Of a DNA stretch of 64,000 bases, positions 1-12,277 are shown in pieces; within the stretch, counting starts at the first letter, position 1, and each line of letters begins with the position of its first letter. Source of the DNA: Sisyra terminalis (taxonomy: Eukaryota; Arthropoda; Insecta; Neuroptera; Sisyridae). Position numbers and translations under genes: made by a program. The stretch is from positions 6,758,001 through 6,822,000 of the forward strand of contig OY292279.1 of NCBI GenBank assembly GCA_958496175.1, given 5' to 3'. The notes below the pieces were generated by a model. That model made no database searches. It saw only the letters and a list, made by a program, of their open reading frames with translations, and was not told the origin of the DNA.

Positions 1-372
1 GAAGAAGAATTTAAGATAATTAAACATATAGCCATTACTAACGGATATAACAGCTCAATCATAGAAAAAATAATATCCAAATTTACTAAAAAATCCATTC
101 TTCCAATTTCACCAAAAGAAAACAAAAAAATATCTAAAATCAAACTTTAATAATATATTTAGATTTACAATCGCCAACTTCCTAAAGAAAAATAACTTCA
201 ATATCGCATTTTCAACAAATTACAACATGATGATAATTCTTCAACCATTGAAGAACAACCAAACTACAACGAAAATAAAACCGGAATAAATAAAATCAAA
301 TGTGGTTCCTGTGAAAAATTATACATTGGCCAAAAACAAGATATAAAAAACATACAGATATACAGAAGATAG
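1..372 (+). pseudogene. Penelope-like element relic: RT C-terminus and GIY-YIG endonuclease start
   Basis: This is the decayed 3' coding part of a Penelope-like retroelement, whose protein joins a reverse transcriptase to a GIY-YIG endonuclease. Three frame segments read in order. Frame 1 (1-147) contains IKHIAITNGYNSSIIEKII, the stretch that usually follows the RT core, and ends at a stop at 148. Frame 2 (about 149-225) contains ANFLKKNNFNIAFSTNYN. Frame 1 again (283-369) contains IKCGSCEKLYIGQKQD, the cysteine knuckle and YIG motif that begin the endonuclease. A stop at 370 ends it before the rest of the GIY-YIG domain. The copy starts outside the window and is broken by at least two frameshifts and two stops, so it cannot be active. 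Family identity is fairly sure from the order of these motifs; the clade is not determined. Confidence 0.75.
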
Positions 373-3133
373 AAGAATCATGTCATTGGTTAAAATCTAT
401 AAAGTTTAAGTAACAAATTCACTGATTGGTCGAATTAAGGATTGAGTTCTGTACGGTGTGTTATGATTGGCCCATGCATCCTGCGCCATTCAAACATCTA
501 CAGTGCCTTGATTTGTACAAAGTAAGCTTAGTATTTCTCGTTTAAAGTGACTTTTGAGTATAGAACATTTGGAACGATATTTCTTTCGATTTATAATTCA
601 TATATCGCAAAGAAAATTATTGTTATTTAAATAAATTTTCTTTATATCTCCTAATAATAATCGGGAATTAATATTTTTCAATTTAAAATTTACTTTTGAG
701 GATGAAGATCGTTGATTTTGTAAGGGTTATTTTTCTTCATACAATTAAGACTTTCAGTCTTAATAAAGATCCGTAAACTGAGAACTATAAAAAAAAATTA
801 TTATCAAATTTTGGGAACTTATTTTCTTATTCTAATTTTGATCATTATCGCGATCAACGATCATTGGTCATATTGTTTTTAAAGCGAAATTTTGACTAAC
901 GATTTGAAGTCTTCGAATGAAGTCCAATAACTCTCTTTCACTGTTGGCATTTATAATTCTATCGTCTGCGAATCGAAGGTTGGAAAATTGTTTTCCACTA
1001 ATTTTATTCCACTATTTTACTCCTCCAAAGTGAGTTTCAGTATAATCTCTCCTACAACAACTTCAAATTTTACAAAACACCTTTATGACGAAAATCATCA
1101 ATGCTTAAATTTTGAAACAAATTTTAAGCCACTAAAGATTATAGCCACACAAGATTATATTATTAAAAGAAAAAAATGAATTTATTATTAATTCTTCAGG
1201 GATAACCCTCCACTTCCTAAACACTTCTTGAAAAATTTTGTACATAAACCACCCATTTTTGAACGCAAAAATTCTAATAAAATTGAATCATCCAAAAGCA
1301 CGTCATAGCTTGATAACTCTAAGAATCCGAAGTTGCAAGAAATTGCAAGAATTTGCAAGAAAGGATCACATATGAGAACCCTAGAAGAATATGAAATATA
1401 AAAAGCTAACAAATTAGAACCAAATTACATCCTTAACGACAAATTATATAAAACAAACGACCTATATGAAAATTGTTTACAACTGACAAAATAATCACTA
1501 CCTGATGATGACAACCAAAAACTGTTAAATCGCGTCGTAATAAAGAAGAAATTAAGTCATACGATATAAATTATTATTCTTTAATTGTTTTAAAGTTCTA
1601 TTAACAACAAATTTCTAGAATATGCCACCAAAGTGGAATCCAGAAAATTTAAGGGATTCACAGGTTATAGTTGTCTAGTCTCCTGAAGTGTAAAAAAAAA
1701 TTAGGGAGAAATTCATTTGGTGTAAATTTCGTGTATTTACTTCAAAAACTGCAAATAGTTCAACAGAAAAAAAATTACTAGCTTTGGAAAAAAAGAAGTG
1801 AGCATGATTAACTGCGATTACAAAAGTATTATCGGCATATCGTTGGTTACTTATTTGCTTAATCACCAAAGATTCCGCCTTCCCATTGATCAAAAACCAT
1901 TCTCATATTTCGCCAAATGATTATCGCCTTAAACTAATGTTAAACTGATACATTTAATACGTTTAAGATTCCACTAAGATGCACTTAAGTGCCTACAATG
2001 AGTGCGAGAATCTAAACGAAAAGTAAAAACGTAAAGTCATCGCTGTGATTATTTCTAATATTTTACGTGGCTTGATTAGTTTCTCCAAGGTGGACGAAGA
2101 TTTTAAATTAAATCCAAAAAGCAATTATCGGATTCATTACACAAAATCAAATGAAAGATTTACACTTCACTAGTATAAAATTAAATTTTTTCCTCCATCA
2201 TAAAATATGAAAATAGATCATATTTAAGCAATTATTAAATGTGGCGCGCAATTTTCATGTTCAGGTGTAGATTTAATTTTTTTTCCGTTTGATTTTTAAT
2301 GGCTTTTTATAAAAAGTGACATGACAACTTAAAGATTTTTTGGGGCTCAAACGTGTGTAATGAGCAATTAGCAATTATGTATTTACAAAGAGTCGATTAT
2401 GATGATGAAGATGATGAGTTATTATCAAAGTGACGACCAGAAGAGCATTGTGAGCCACATGTTGCGGTTTACAGCAATTTTTTCTCGGCTTTTTTTTTCT
2501 CGTTTTAATTTTTTTGTTAATTCATCACCGCAGGCCAAATGTATTGTGTTTCCTCACCGTCATTATAATAATAATCTTTAATTTTCTCGTGCTCTCTTTC
2601 TTGATTATAGTCGTTTAAACGTGACCTCTTTGTTTCCCGTGGCTTTTTTCTGGTTCATTATTATTGTTATTAAAACGACTTAGAAGTTCATCTCAGGAAG
2701 GATGTTTTGAAAACCGTCGATTAAAACATCATCAGTTTGTTATTGTTGCGTTTTGCACATAAGACGGGGAAGAACTCGTATGTTATGGATGATGAATATA
2801 GAAAGGAAGTTTTTCCTTTTCGTCTTTTAAAGTAATTTCCTTCGAGGATTTTTTCAATGATAACAATTTCAAGGTTTTGCCGTAAGAATGGAGTCTCATT
2901 TGTAAAGTGTTGCAATTAAAATGAAACATGTTTACGCTTTTCGACACGTCAAGGCTTATGTGAATTGCATTTTGCATAAGAATTGCATTAGATAATACTT
3001 AAACGTGTTCACCTTAAAGATTCGTCATTCATTCAAGAAATTTGTTGGGCTACGTTTACAAAAAAAATATTTAAAAATTTGTTTAAGTTTAATACAGTAA
3101 CTTATGGGACATTTCACGTGAAGCGGACAACGA
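373..3133. other. Intergenic or intronic AT-rich DNA
   Basis: I see no gene here. Short open frames (for example 988-1179 and 2399-2581) have no recognisable motifs. The first few hundred bases may be the untranslated tail of the Penelope relic, but I found no diagnostic end. Confidence 0.5.
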
Positions 3134-4021
3134 AAAAAAAGTGATGTTCTGAAATTACATTTGGCATAATTGTACTTCTAGTAAGTACGAATGTGGATAC
3201 AAAATATTTTTTTCGAATGATGATTAGTTGCCAAGTTATATGCTTCTAAAGAATTGTCATTTTTGAAATTCGTATTTTTTGAAAAAAAAAAATCGAACTA
3301 AAAAAATTTTTTTTTTCAATATTAAATATGGCGGTTTAAATAGAAAATTAACTGTTCTTTCGAAATAAAAAATAAAACTGGACATTTTTATTTTTTTTAA
3401 TATACAAAACCGGAAGTAAACTTTTCAAATCAGAATTTTAGTGCCTTCGACCATTTTGATTTTTGATTTTTTTATTTCAAAATATAGCCTAAAGTTCATT
3501 TATAATACACCAAAAGTTTCATAATGGGATCTGCAATAGTTTAGAAGATAGAGGAATTAAAATACATACATGTCGTACTGAGCGTCGTATTCTAGTTTCC
3601 TTCGGTCAACTGATTTACGCGATATAACACTAAAACACTGCGATATTTATATTTACTATCCTACTTAAGCGTATTTAAACCTCTAACAATGTTGTGGGGT
3701 AATTATTATTCAAATTAAAATAGTACTTACTGAAAAAATATAAATAGGAAGCAATAGTTTAAAATAAATTTCGTGATAAGTAATAAAATCTTCTGCTAGC
3801 CAAAGAAGTAAAGTGACTAGAGTGAACGTGCTCCATAAACCCCATGTTAAACTTTAACTTTCATTTCCCCTCAATTTTCCAAGTGATTGTACCCCTTTCA
3901 CAGCATATTTGTACAAAATTGTTCTAATTGTTTTAATGAAGAGAGGAGAGAATATATTGTAACAGAATTAGACGAAGTCTATCTCTCTGTGCCATACTGG
4001 TATGCGATTGGCTTAGTGACT

Positions 4022-4039
4022 TCTCTCTCTCTCTCTCTC
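4022..4039 (+). promoter_or_regulatory. GAGA-type (TC)9 tract
   Basis: Nine TC repeats lie 22 bp upstream of the first heat-shock element. CT/GA tracts in this position bind GAGA factor in Drosophila heat-shock promoters and keep them open. A plain microsatellite is the alternative. Confidence 0.5.
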
Positions 4040-4060
4040 ACCAATGCGAATGCACATATA

Positions 4061-4078
4061 GAATATTCTAGAAACGTC
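4061..4078 (+). promoter_or_regulatory. Heat-shock element 1
   Basis: GAA at 4061, TTC at 4066 and GAA at 4071 are inverted units on an exact 5-bp spacing, followed by GTC (one mismatch) at 4076. This satisfies the nGAAnnTTCnnGAAn consensus for an HSF trimer. Confidence 0.8.
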
Positions 4079-4099
4079 TAGTAAGTGATAAAACATAGG

Positions 4100-4127
4100 G
4101 AACATTGGAGAACATTCTAGAACGTTG
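4100..4127 (+). promoter_or_regulatory. Heat-shock element 2 (six-unit array)
   Basis: Units start at 4100 GAA, 4105 TTG, 4110 GAA, 4115 TTC, 4120 GAA and 4125 TTG. They are strictly 5 bp apart with alternating orientation. Four units are perfect and two have one mismatch. It lies 10 bp upstream of the TATA box. Confidence 0.85.
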
Positions 4128-4136
4128 GGTTGCGGG

Positions 4137-4143
4137 TATATAA
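4137..4143 (+). promoter_or_regulatory. TATA box
   Basis: TATATAA in a locally GC-richer context directly after the HSE array. An initiator-like TTAGTT follows at the expected distance, with its A at 4169. Confidence 0.7.
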
Positions 4144-5109
4144 GGAGTACAGTTCAATATGGAAGTTTAGTTTGGAATTTCCGTTTCAACAAAGCAATTG
4201 TTATTTTATTGTGGTTTCGATTATAAGTAATTATTGTCATTTGAGTGATTGTTTTGACAAGTGTCTTAATAAAAGTGATTATTTATTTCCAAAGCAATTA
4301 AAAGAACGAATAACGGGAACTCAATACAGTTTTGAGACGTAACGTTACAATATTTTGCACAAATATGCTGTGGAAGGGGTACGATCACTGGAAAAATTGA
4401 GGGGAAATGATAGTTTAAGTTTAACATGGGGTTTATGGAGCACGTTCACTCTCGTTATTTAACCTCTTTGGCTAACAGACGATTTTATTATTTATCACGA
4501 AATTTATTTTAAACTATTGTTTCCTACTAAATTTTTTCTCAATAAGTACTATTTTCATTTGAATAATAATTACCCCACAACATTGTTAGAGGCTTAAATA
4601 CACTTAAGTAGAATAGTAAATATAAATATCGCAGCGTTTTAGTGTCATATCTCGTAAATCAGTACGACATGTATGTACTTTAATTCCTCTATCTCCTAAA
4701 CTATTGTAGATCTCATTATGAAATTACTGGTGTACCATAAGTGTACTTTAGGCAATATTTTGAAATAAAAAAATCAAATATCAAAATGGTCGAAGTTACT
4801 AAAATTCTGATTTGAAAAGTTTACTTCCGGTTTTGTATATTAAAAAAAATAAAAATGTCCAGTTTTATTTTTTATTTAGAAATAACAGTTCATTTTCTAT
4901 TTAAACCGCCATATTGAATATTTTAAAAAAAAATTTTTTAGTTCGAATTTATTTTTTCAAAAAATACGAATTTCAAAAATGACAATTCTTTAGAAGCGTA
5001 TAACTTGGCAACTAATCATCATTCGAAAAAAATATTTTGTATTCACATTCATACTTACTAGAAGTACAATTATGCCAAATATGAACAAATTTCAGAACAT
5101 CACTTTTTT

Positions 5110-8100
5110 ACATTTTTTCATCAGTAAACGAAAAATGCCCTTTTTTATGCTTGAAAACTTAAGTGATTTTTTCTTAATTAATTTTATTCTTTCATCAAGT
5201 AAAATACCTTGAAACAAGCCAATAAAGATCAATAAAAGTTTTCGTTTCATTGATTTTTTTTTCATCAATCTTTCCACACATTATAATTTCTTGGAAATAT
5301 TTTCTATTCGGATTTTTCATCATTGATATACCATAAACCATTCAACCGCTTTTAACAAAATCAAAAACCGACCGTTATCGCTATATTCACAATTAAAGTT
5401 ATAAATTATAGCGGCCAAGAGTTATAATTTTATGTTTGATTTGTTAATTTCTTCCATTTGTTCAAATTATAATGTTTTTACTTAAGCTTAAGTGCTTATT
5501 TATGGATATTTTTCACTTAGCCATTCGTTTATAATTTGTTTTTTTTTTTATATGAAACATATTTGGTCGATCGAGAACTGTCTATCAGATCCAGATTTAA
5601 TGGACGGAGCCAAATCCATTTGGTGGTAAAAGGATGATGCTGGATGCTGGACCGATTTGTGGTTTATTACTGTATACGCATTTATTTTATGATATAATGT
5701 CTATATAGTTTTGATCGAGAAATTGTAATAGATAAAAGCTATTATTTCAAAGTTGTTTATTTTTTTTTCTCTCGATTAAAATTATTATTATTTTCCATCG
5801 GAGATATGTTCTTGTAATGTTCACACAAATGGACTTTAAAAATTGAAATTTATTGCGTTTGGAATGTGGTTTGGAAAACTATTAGAATTTTTTCTTCGGT
5901 TACACTATAGAAATATGAATTTGAAACTATAATGGTTTTGAAATTTCAAAGAAAAAAAGAGGCAACTTAAATAATTATTTTTCTAGTGTTATATAAAGAT
6001 TTAAAGCCAATATTACCCGTGCTTTGTCTAGCAGGCGAAGCCGAGAGTTTCAGCTAATCATCAAACATTTTACAAGACTTAATTCCTCAATAAAAGTATG
6101 GGCATCTCTTTTTTTCATTTGGTGTTTAAGAATGCATTCTAGTGACTTAATAAAAATAATTGACAAGAATTCTATAACACCAAGAATTCATTCAAACTTT
6201 CCAATCAGCTTAATGTCACGAAGACATTTAGAAAAAAAAAATAGGCTTCAAAATTGTCGTTTAAACAACACTTTTATGGATAAGACTGTAGAAATCTTTA
6301 CCGATTTAAATCCCAAAGGTGTCAATCGATTGGGGCGATAAGATAAAATTGATGAGTCGAATAAAACGGATGATCGAAAAACCAAAAGTTTTGAATGAAA
6401 ATTTTGAGTAATCGATACATTTTTTGATGAGAGACAAAAAAATGGGCATTGTTGGTACTTACGATTAATTGAAGTCATTTCCTCACCAAATTAAAATAAT
6501 TGAATCTTACCTGAAAAAAAAATTATTGTTTAATAAAAAAATCAATTAGGTAGGTAAAAGTAACAATTAAGAAAGAATCTTTAGGGCTACTAACTAGGCA
6601 TTTGGAAATTGTTGAGTTCATTGTAGAATATCAGTGTGTACCTACTTATTTGTATAGTGAAAGAATAGTGTATTTATTTAAATCTTGTTCAAATAAAATA
6701 TTCAAATAAGTTTATACAGTAATTTCCATTTTTAATAAGACAATAAAATATACGTAAAGCTTATGGGCAATAGGAAGCTCATTTATATTGGATATTTTTT
6801 TTTAATAATACGTTCTAATCACGTAGTCGTAGATAAATTTATTTTTGTAAGAGATTAATTTATTACATTTATATAATTATTTTTGAATACGGTATTTAAC
6901 AAAAAAAATAAACACTATAAATATTGAACCTTGTCCATAGCATAATCATCTGTTTACCATTTAAATAAAATGATTACAACTTTCCTTTTAAACTTGAATA
7001 ATGTGCCAATATTTTTGTGGATTCTTAAATTATTTTGATATGTCTACTATTGAGAAAGTAATAATTTAAAGTATTACTTTTGTATTAAATTTTTTTTTCG
7101 CTTTTGCTTCTATAACTGCAAGGCTAATTCCGTAAGTTATTTGAAAAGTTGAGACTTTTCACGACTAATAAAAGAATTTAATACACAAAAAAAAAACTTT
7201 TCACTAGCTTTTCTTAGAATGGTTCTTTTTTGAATCGCAGGACTTCCTTTTTTCAGTAACCATTCAATTGATTTTATTAAGATTTATTAAGTTTTATTTG
7301 GAAACGTTCAAAAGAAATATTCTGTCGATTGATCCTCTTCCAAAGAATGAGGAAGAAAAAAAGAGGGATGAAAACATTTTTAAAAAATATTTTTTTAAGT
7401 GTTTAAACTCAAATGGTAAGAAGATGTTACACTAAGTAAATGTATGAAATATTATTAAATTTGGACCAGAGGTTCCCCAAAAAAACGTAAATAAAATACC
7501 CCATTGGAATGAAACTTGTAATTATCGAGAAAAAAGTTTTGAAAAACTATGATTTTTTGTATGGAATAGTACTTTAACGTTAAATATATTCAACTTATGA
7601 CACCCAAAAATTTTAAATTTGTTCCATTTTTATCATCAAATTCAACTAATTTGGGATAGAAATTTCAATTTGACTAGATACAAAAACATGTGTTCAACTT
7701 TTGAATAAAACTAGTACTAAAGAATTTTACAACTAAGCTCTATAATATACTCTATAAAGCCTTTATAAAGCTCCATAACTTTAACTCCACAGATATAAAA
7801 TAAAATCAATTAACTTCTTATAAAGCAACAATTTCTTCAGAAATTTTTAGGTATTAATATTTTTGAAGTGCTTTTTATTCGATTTTGATTTGAGTATTAT
7901 AATTCCAAATAATTAAATTATATTAGAAGTTTAAATAAGTTTTTGCTGTTTTCTTTCAAAAACTATGGTTTATATTGGGAATGAATGATAGATAACATTT
8001 TATTTAGGGTACTATCCATCATTAGCCTCTTCTTTTCCCCATTTTTTTGGCAACAAAAATTCCCCAATTTTTGGCAATTGTACACCAAATAACCAATATA

Positions 8101-8379
8101 TTAATGTGTGCTTCAATGAAATGCAGGAAATCAATTTTCTTTTGCATTACCCAATCCTTCATTTTATAAACCAAAATTTGTTATCTCAAATTTGCGCTAA
8201 AATATTGAGAAAAAAAGACCAAGAAAATTGTGATTTTTTATCAACAAATCAATTGATATAGTTTTTTTATGTACAGCTTTTTTCCACAGTATGATTATTT
8301 ACGGTGATATCTATATATTTTCCAATCTAAATCCTAATGCTATAAGTAGAGTTTCTGAAGAGCCAGGGCCGTAAAAGAT
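5110..8379. other. AT-rich DNA without a recognised gene
   Basis: No coding motif, RNA gene or clear repeat boundary is seen. Open frames such as 6024-6341 and its antisense partner 6248-6478 have no domain signature. Long A and T runs are common. Confidence 0.5.
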
Positions 8380-9560
8380 GGCTAAAATATTAATGCTCCA
8401 ATAGCCAAGGAAATCTTGAAGAAAAATCAATCATTTCTGAGCACTAATTTGGATTCAGACCCAAACATTCAACTCTGGATCAGATCTATAAAATTACCAA
8501 TATCATGAAAGATGCGCAAGAAAACAAACTATTGGTCACTATTGGTCAGTTGCGTTTTTAGATGTTTCTCAGATGTTTAATAAAATGTGACATCAAAGTT
8601 TTCTATATAAAATTATAAAGGAGATCCCGGACTATTCGAATATATTATCGTTCCACCTGGAGCTTCGCTTTTATCAGATAAGAGTAAATAGTAAGTAAAA
8701 GTAATGACCAGTTTACAATCTATTAGATTGGGCATTCCCCTGGGTAATATGTTGGGTAAACTGTTATATCTTATATACACGGCTGATATCCTGATTAATG
8801 GTAAACACAATTGCGGACGACACTGCAATTGTAGGAACGGAAATACATTAGAAGAAGTTATCGAGAAGTTCCAGATTTGCTTGGAAGGAATAGATCTATG
8901 GAGTAGATTTTTTTTTTCAAATTTTATTTGTAATCTGTATACATATGTAATACATTTAGCAAATGAGTTATTAGTTAAAATTATATAAGTATTAAGTAGA
9001 AAATTAGAGTAAAAATAAATGCTAGTAAAGCCGCTTACATTACATTCACAACTCGTAAAGGCACTTGCCCCCAAATAGTAATAAATGGTGCAGAATTGCC
9101 AAAAAAATGTAGTCAAAGGCATGCAGTTGAATAAGTAGCTTATATTGATAGATCGTATACCAGAAACTTGACACTAGTTAAATAACAAATACAAGAAAAT
9201 GTATTGACTGATGGGAAAATCCTCCACATTGTCACCGAAAAACAAGCTTCTAATCTAAAAACCTATATTGAAACCCATCTGGACTTCGGATATCCATCTC
9301 TGGAGCACTGCATCTAATTCTAACGTTGAGATTCTCCAGATATGCAAGTCAAAAACATTCCGACAAATAATAATTGTTCCTTGGTATGGGAACAACACTG
9401 AAATTCATGACAAGATAAATAAACCAATGGTGAGGGAGGAAATTTAAAATTGCACCAAAACGAATTTGGAGAAGCTCAACGATCATCCTAATAATTTAGC
9501 GGTGAATTTTTTAGATTAATCCAAAACCACAAAGCAAATTTAAAGATGAAACTTCACAGA
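8380..9560 (+). pseudogene. Decayed jockey-type non-LTR retrotransposon (RT domain)
   Basis: Fragments of one jockey-clade reverse transcriptase read across several frames in the right order. FGFRPKHSTL lies near 8450. FLDVSQ/FNKMWHQS lies near 8560-8590 (usual form FLDVSQAFDKVWH). GIPLGN near 8730-8750 replaces GVPQGS, and YLIYTADI follows near 8770. C-terminal pieces related to SNSNVEILQ, PWYGNNTEIHDKI and LEKLNDHPNNLAVNFLD run to about 9510. The catalytic FADD region near 8820 is disrupted, and stops and frameshifts occur every 100-200 bases, so this is an old dead copy. The C-terminal pieces match the copies at 51.6-52.5 kb and 54.9-56.0 kb closely enough to put all three in one family. 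The endonuclease and ORF1 are absent. Confidence 0.75.
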
Positions 9561-9734
9561 TATCACTCAAGTTTTAGGACCAGAAAATTTCGTAGGATTA
9601 GTCCCCTGGGAATTCTACAGCTAAGCCAACAGAACAATGACACTTATCGCGACACCATCCTAAAAAAAAGAAGAACAATCCTCAACAAATTATGAAGATT
9701 CAAAAAAACAGGGCAAATCTAATAAGATCTAATA

Positions 9735-9912
9735 CATTGTTTCCTAACCGGTGGTCCCATTTGAAAGAGTTTGATTTTTATTTTTTAATTTAATGAAGGA
9801 ATACTAAAATATAATATTGTCCGAAAATTGCACCTTTTTTTCACTCAGGGGTCCTTGGCATTGTGCTTGATTTCCTTGGAGGTCCGCGGCTGAAAAAGGT
9901 TAGGAACCGCTG
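9735..9912. mobile_element. hAT-like MITE, 178 bp
   Basis: The ends are inverted: CATTGTTTCCTAACC on the left and GGTTAGGAACCGCTG on the right. Flanking 8-mers ATCTAATA (9727-9734) and ATATAATA (9913-9920) agree at seven of eight positions, as expected for a hAT 8-bp target duplication. It has no coding capacity. Confidence 0.7.
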
Positions 9913-9934
9913 ATATAATAGATACTTTGTATAA

Positions 9935-10416
9935 GGGAATGTTAATTATTTTTTATAACTCTTTTTCAAGGATTGGTGGTTCCTTATCTTTCGATAGAGT
10001 CGTTAGACCCACCTGTTGCATAGTAGCCATTCATTGACGATTCTTCACTTCAATTTAACTTCACACTATAAAAATGTAATGTTATTATTTTCTCAGTGAA
10101 TCTTTTTTTTTCCTCAGTTTTTGGCCTAAACAAACGCCACGCATTGACGTTTCAAGATTCCATCGTTAGTTCCAAAGGGAATGTTAATTATTTTTTACAA
10201 CTTTTCGCAAGTATTGGTGGTTCCTTATCTTCCTATAGACTCGTTAGACTCACCTGTTGCATAGTAACCATTCATTGGCGTTTCCTCACTTCAATTTAAC
10301 TTTGTATTATAAACAGGAAATGTTATTATTTTCTCAGTGAATCTTTTTTTTTCCTCAGTTTTTGGCCTAAACAAACGCCACGCGTTGACGTTTCAAGATT
10401 CCATCGTTAGTTCCAA
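9935..10416. repeat. Two-copy tandem duplication, 242-bp unit
   Basis: Copy 1 spans 9935-10176 and copy 2 spans 10177-10416. Both begin GGGAATGTTAATTATTTTT and share the distinctive CAGTTTTTGGCCTAAACAAA block. The copies differ by scattered substitutions, so the duplication is not recent. It directly follows the hAT MITE. No coding function is seen. Confidence 0.9.
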
Positions 10417-11777
10417 GAACCAAAACCTTAAACAATTCGTCAGATTGTTTCACGACTATCGTTAAGCCAACGTATGTACAAATACGGGAGTTGCACGATA
10501 ATTGATCTCAGTCTTTCTAGTTCTTAGAGTTTCAAATGCATACATACTATACGATCGTATTCGTAAAATCTTGATCACTTCCAAACCCAGAACGCTGAGG
10601 AGGACGTGCGATGAACACAGAATATGATTAAGCGATTTAATTTATCGAGCCTGCTGGATCGTACGAGTAAAGCACGTAAGACGTGACGATATTTACTTGT
10701 CGATCTTTTTAAATCGAAAAAGAAAAAAAACTATTATGGCTAGAGGTTCATTATTCTACAACCGTGGGCCGTCATAAACAAATAATCATTTATTTACTGA
10801 AGCGGGAGATTTAAATACACCGAACGTTTATAGTCTTGTCGTAAAACAATTGAATTTGTATCGACCAGAATTGATTGGCGGGAATTTAAATTGGACAATT
10901 GTGTATTAATTGTTGGGAAACGGTTGGATGTCGCTTGGTTAATTACTGATGAAACGATGGAGTAGATCAAATACGGCGGATATATCGTGTCGAGAAATTT
11001 TCTCGACTATTAAATTGGTATTTGTAATTATCTTGTAAATGGACCATTTTTTTTCCATATATTTGGTCTCGATAAGTTAAAACTGAGAGAAATTCGAAAT
11101 GCAGGATAATTGGAGCACAGCACGCACATAATATGAACCGAGTCGAATCGGCCCGCAGGGATTAAAGGGCATATATAAATTAGATGAAATTAATCTTCAA
11201 TATTTATTTTCTTACCACAAAAAAATAAAAATCTTTCTATTTGTCGATTTGTCTCGCTATCTAAGCGTGCCCAATTTGCCAACCTCCGCATTGGTTTTTC
11301 CATAGAAAAATTTGCATAGAAATATGAGGTTTGCGAACGAAAAAAAATTGGCAGAGAAAAAACGACAAAAACGACAATTTGGATGGTCGTCAAATCTTTT
11401 GTTCAATAAATTTTCGAAACAAGAAACGAATAAAAACATGCGAATTTATCATCTTTTTTATACGGTTTTGGTCACGTCTTCTATTCTTGTATATATTACG
11501 ACACGATTTGTTTAAGTAATGAGATTTTTGAATTTATTTTTTTTTATATATAAAAATTTAACGCTTGTATAGTGAATTTCAATTAGATGGACGAAAGAGC
11601 TTTGTATCAAGTTAAAAACGTTTTTTTTCCGCTATAGAGTGGTCCATTACACAGGTCTGCGATGGTAAAATTGTCTTACATATAATAACAAATTTTATAG
11701 TATTTTTTGCACTGATTATGGGAAAAGTAATGAAAACATTTCATCACGTAAGGTTTTGTTCCAAATAACATCTTTAA
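10417..11777. other. Apparently single-copy DNA, somewhat richer in GC
   Basis: This stretch lacks the surrounding repeats and has more CG dinucleotides, especially at 10440-11160. Both strands around 11190-11519 are open for 60-70 codons without a recognisable motif. It could hold regulatory sequence; I see no gene. Confidence 0.4.
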
Positions 11778-12269
11778 TAATCAAAAAAAGATTTTTTTCG
11801 CTGACTTTGAACAGTTATACTGTATATACAATATATAGAATATATTGCGGTCCAATTTATGTAGTATAATTTAATATAATAATATATAAAAATCATACCA
11901 TAAACATAAATTTGAATAGAAGTTCCAACAAACTTATTCGTGACGTATTGCCCAGATACGTATTTCGATTGCCAATCGATTGCCGCCGTATTTTGATTCC
12001 TCAGTGGTCATCAAGTAGTTTGGATCACTCCGTAACTGCTTTGTGATGATTCACTCATGAATCATCACAAAAATCTGAGGAATCAACTGAGGAATCAAAA
12101 TACAGCGGCAATCGATTGGCAATCGAAATACGTATCTGGGCAATACGTCACGAATAAGTTTGTTGGAACTTCTATTCAAATTTATGTTTATGGTATGATT
12201 TTTATATATTATTATATTAAATTATACTACATAAATTGGACCACAATATATTCTATATATTGTATACAC
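11778..12269. mobile_element. Hammerhead-bearing foldback family, copy 1
   Basis: Inverted arms of about 185-190 bp (roughly 11820-12003 and 12080-12262) flank a 76-bp centre. The centre includes the family block GTTTGGATCACTCCGTAAC. The same arms and centre recur at 14830-15218 and 23440-24107. The direct repeat AACATCTT at 11767-11774 and 12270-12277 may be a target duplication. The hammerhead region near 11951-12012, read on the minus strand, keeps GAAATACGTATC. Its core is CTGAGGA and its helix II region carries an insertion, so this copy looks disabled. Confidence 0.8.
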
Positions 12270-12277
12270 AACATCTT

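Larger units (their letters stand above)
4022..4172 (+). promoter_or_regulatory. Heat-shock-type core promoter with leader
   Basis: The elements of an insect hsp70-class promoter occur in the correct order on the plus strand. They are a (TC)9 tract at 4022-4039 (GAGA-factor type site), a perfect three-unit HSE at 4061-4073, a six-unit HSE array at 4100-4127, TATATAA at 4137-4143, and an initiator-like TTAGTT at 4167-4172. The A of that initiator lies 32 bp after the start of the TATA box. From there to the first ATG at 4365 there are about 196 bases with no ATG on the plus strand. By base composition one would expect roughly three or four (my own rough estimate). Such an AUG-free leader is typical of heat-shock genes. 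Transcription would run into the right arm of the foldback. Function is inferred, not shown. Confidence 0.75.
3134..5109. mobile_element. Large foldback element carrying a heat-shock-type promoter in its loop
   Basis: Two long inverted arms, about 3134-3922 and 4347-5109, enclose a loop of about 420 bp. The outer ends read AAAAAAGTGATGTTCTGAAA on the left and its complement on the right. The arms pair nearly continuously, including the shared blocks around 3175-3260 and 4975-5070, and the mirrored CCCCATGTTAAACTTT block near 3840 and 4420. No open frame inside resembles a transposase. No clear target duplication is visible, so the exact ends are uncertain by several bases. The loop holds GAGA, HSE and TATA sites described separately. 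The element is probably a non-autonomous foldback transposon that acquired the promoter and leader of a heat-shock gene. An inverted genomic duplication that was never mobile is the alternative. Confidence 0.8.

Noticed and set aside
4130..4342. 70-codon frame after the heat-shock TATA box
   Set aside because: It has no ATG start and runs through the promoter and leader. I read the region as a noncoding leader.
8613..9122. 169-codon frame on the minus strand
   Set aside because: It is antisense to the jockey RT relic, whose motifs read clearly on the plus strand; a shadow frame.
9935..10416. Tandem repeat considered as a satellite or CRISPR-like array
   Set aside because: Only two contiguous copies with no spacers; simple tandem duplication.
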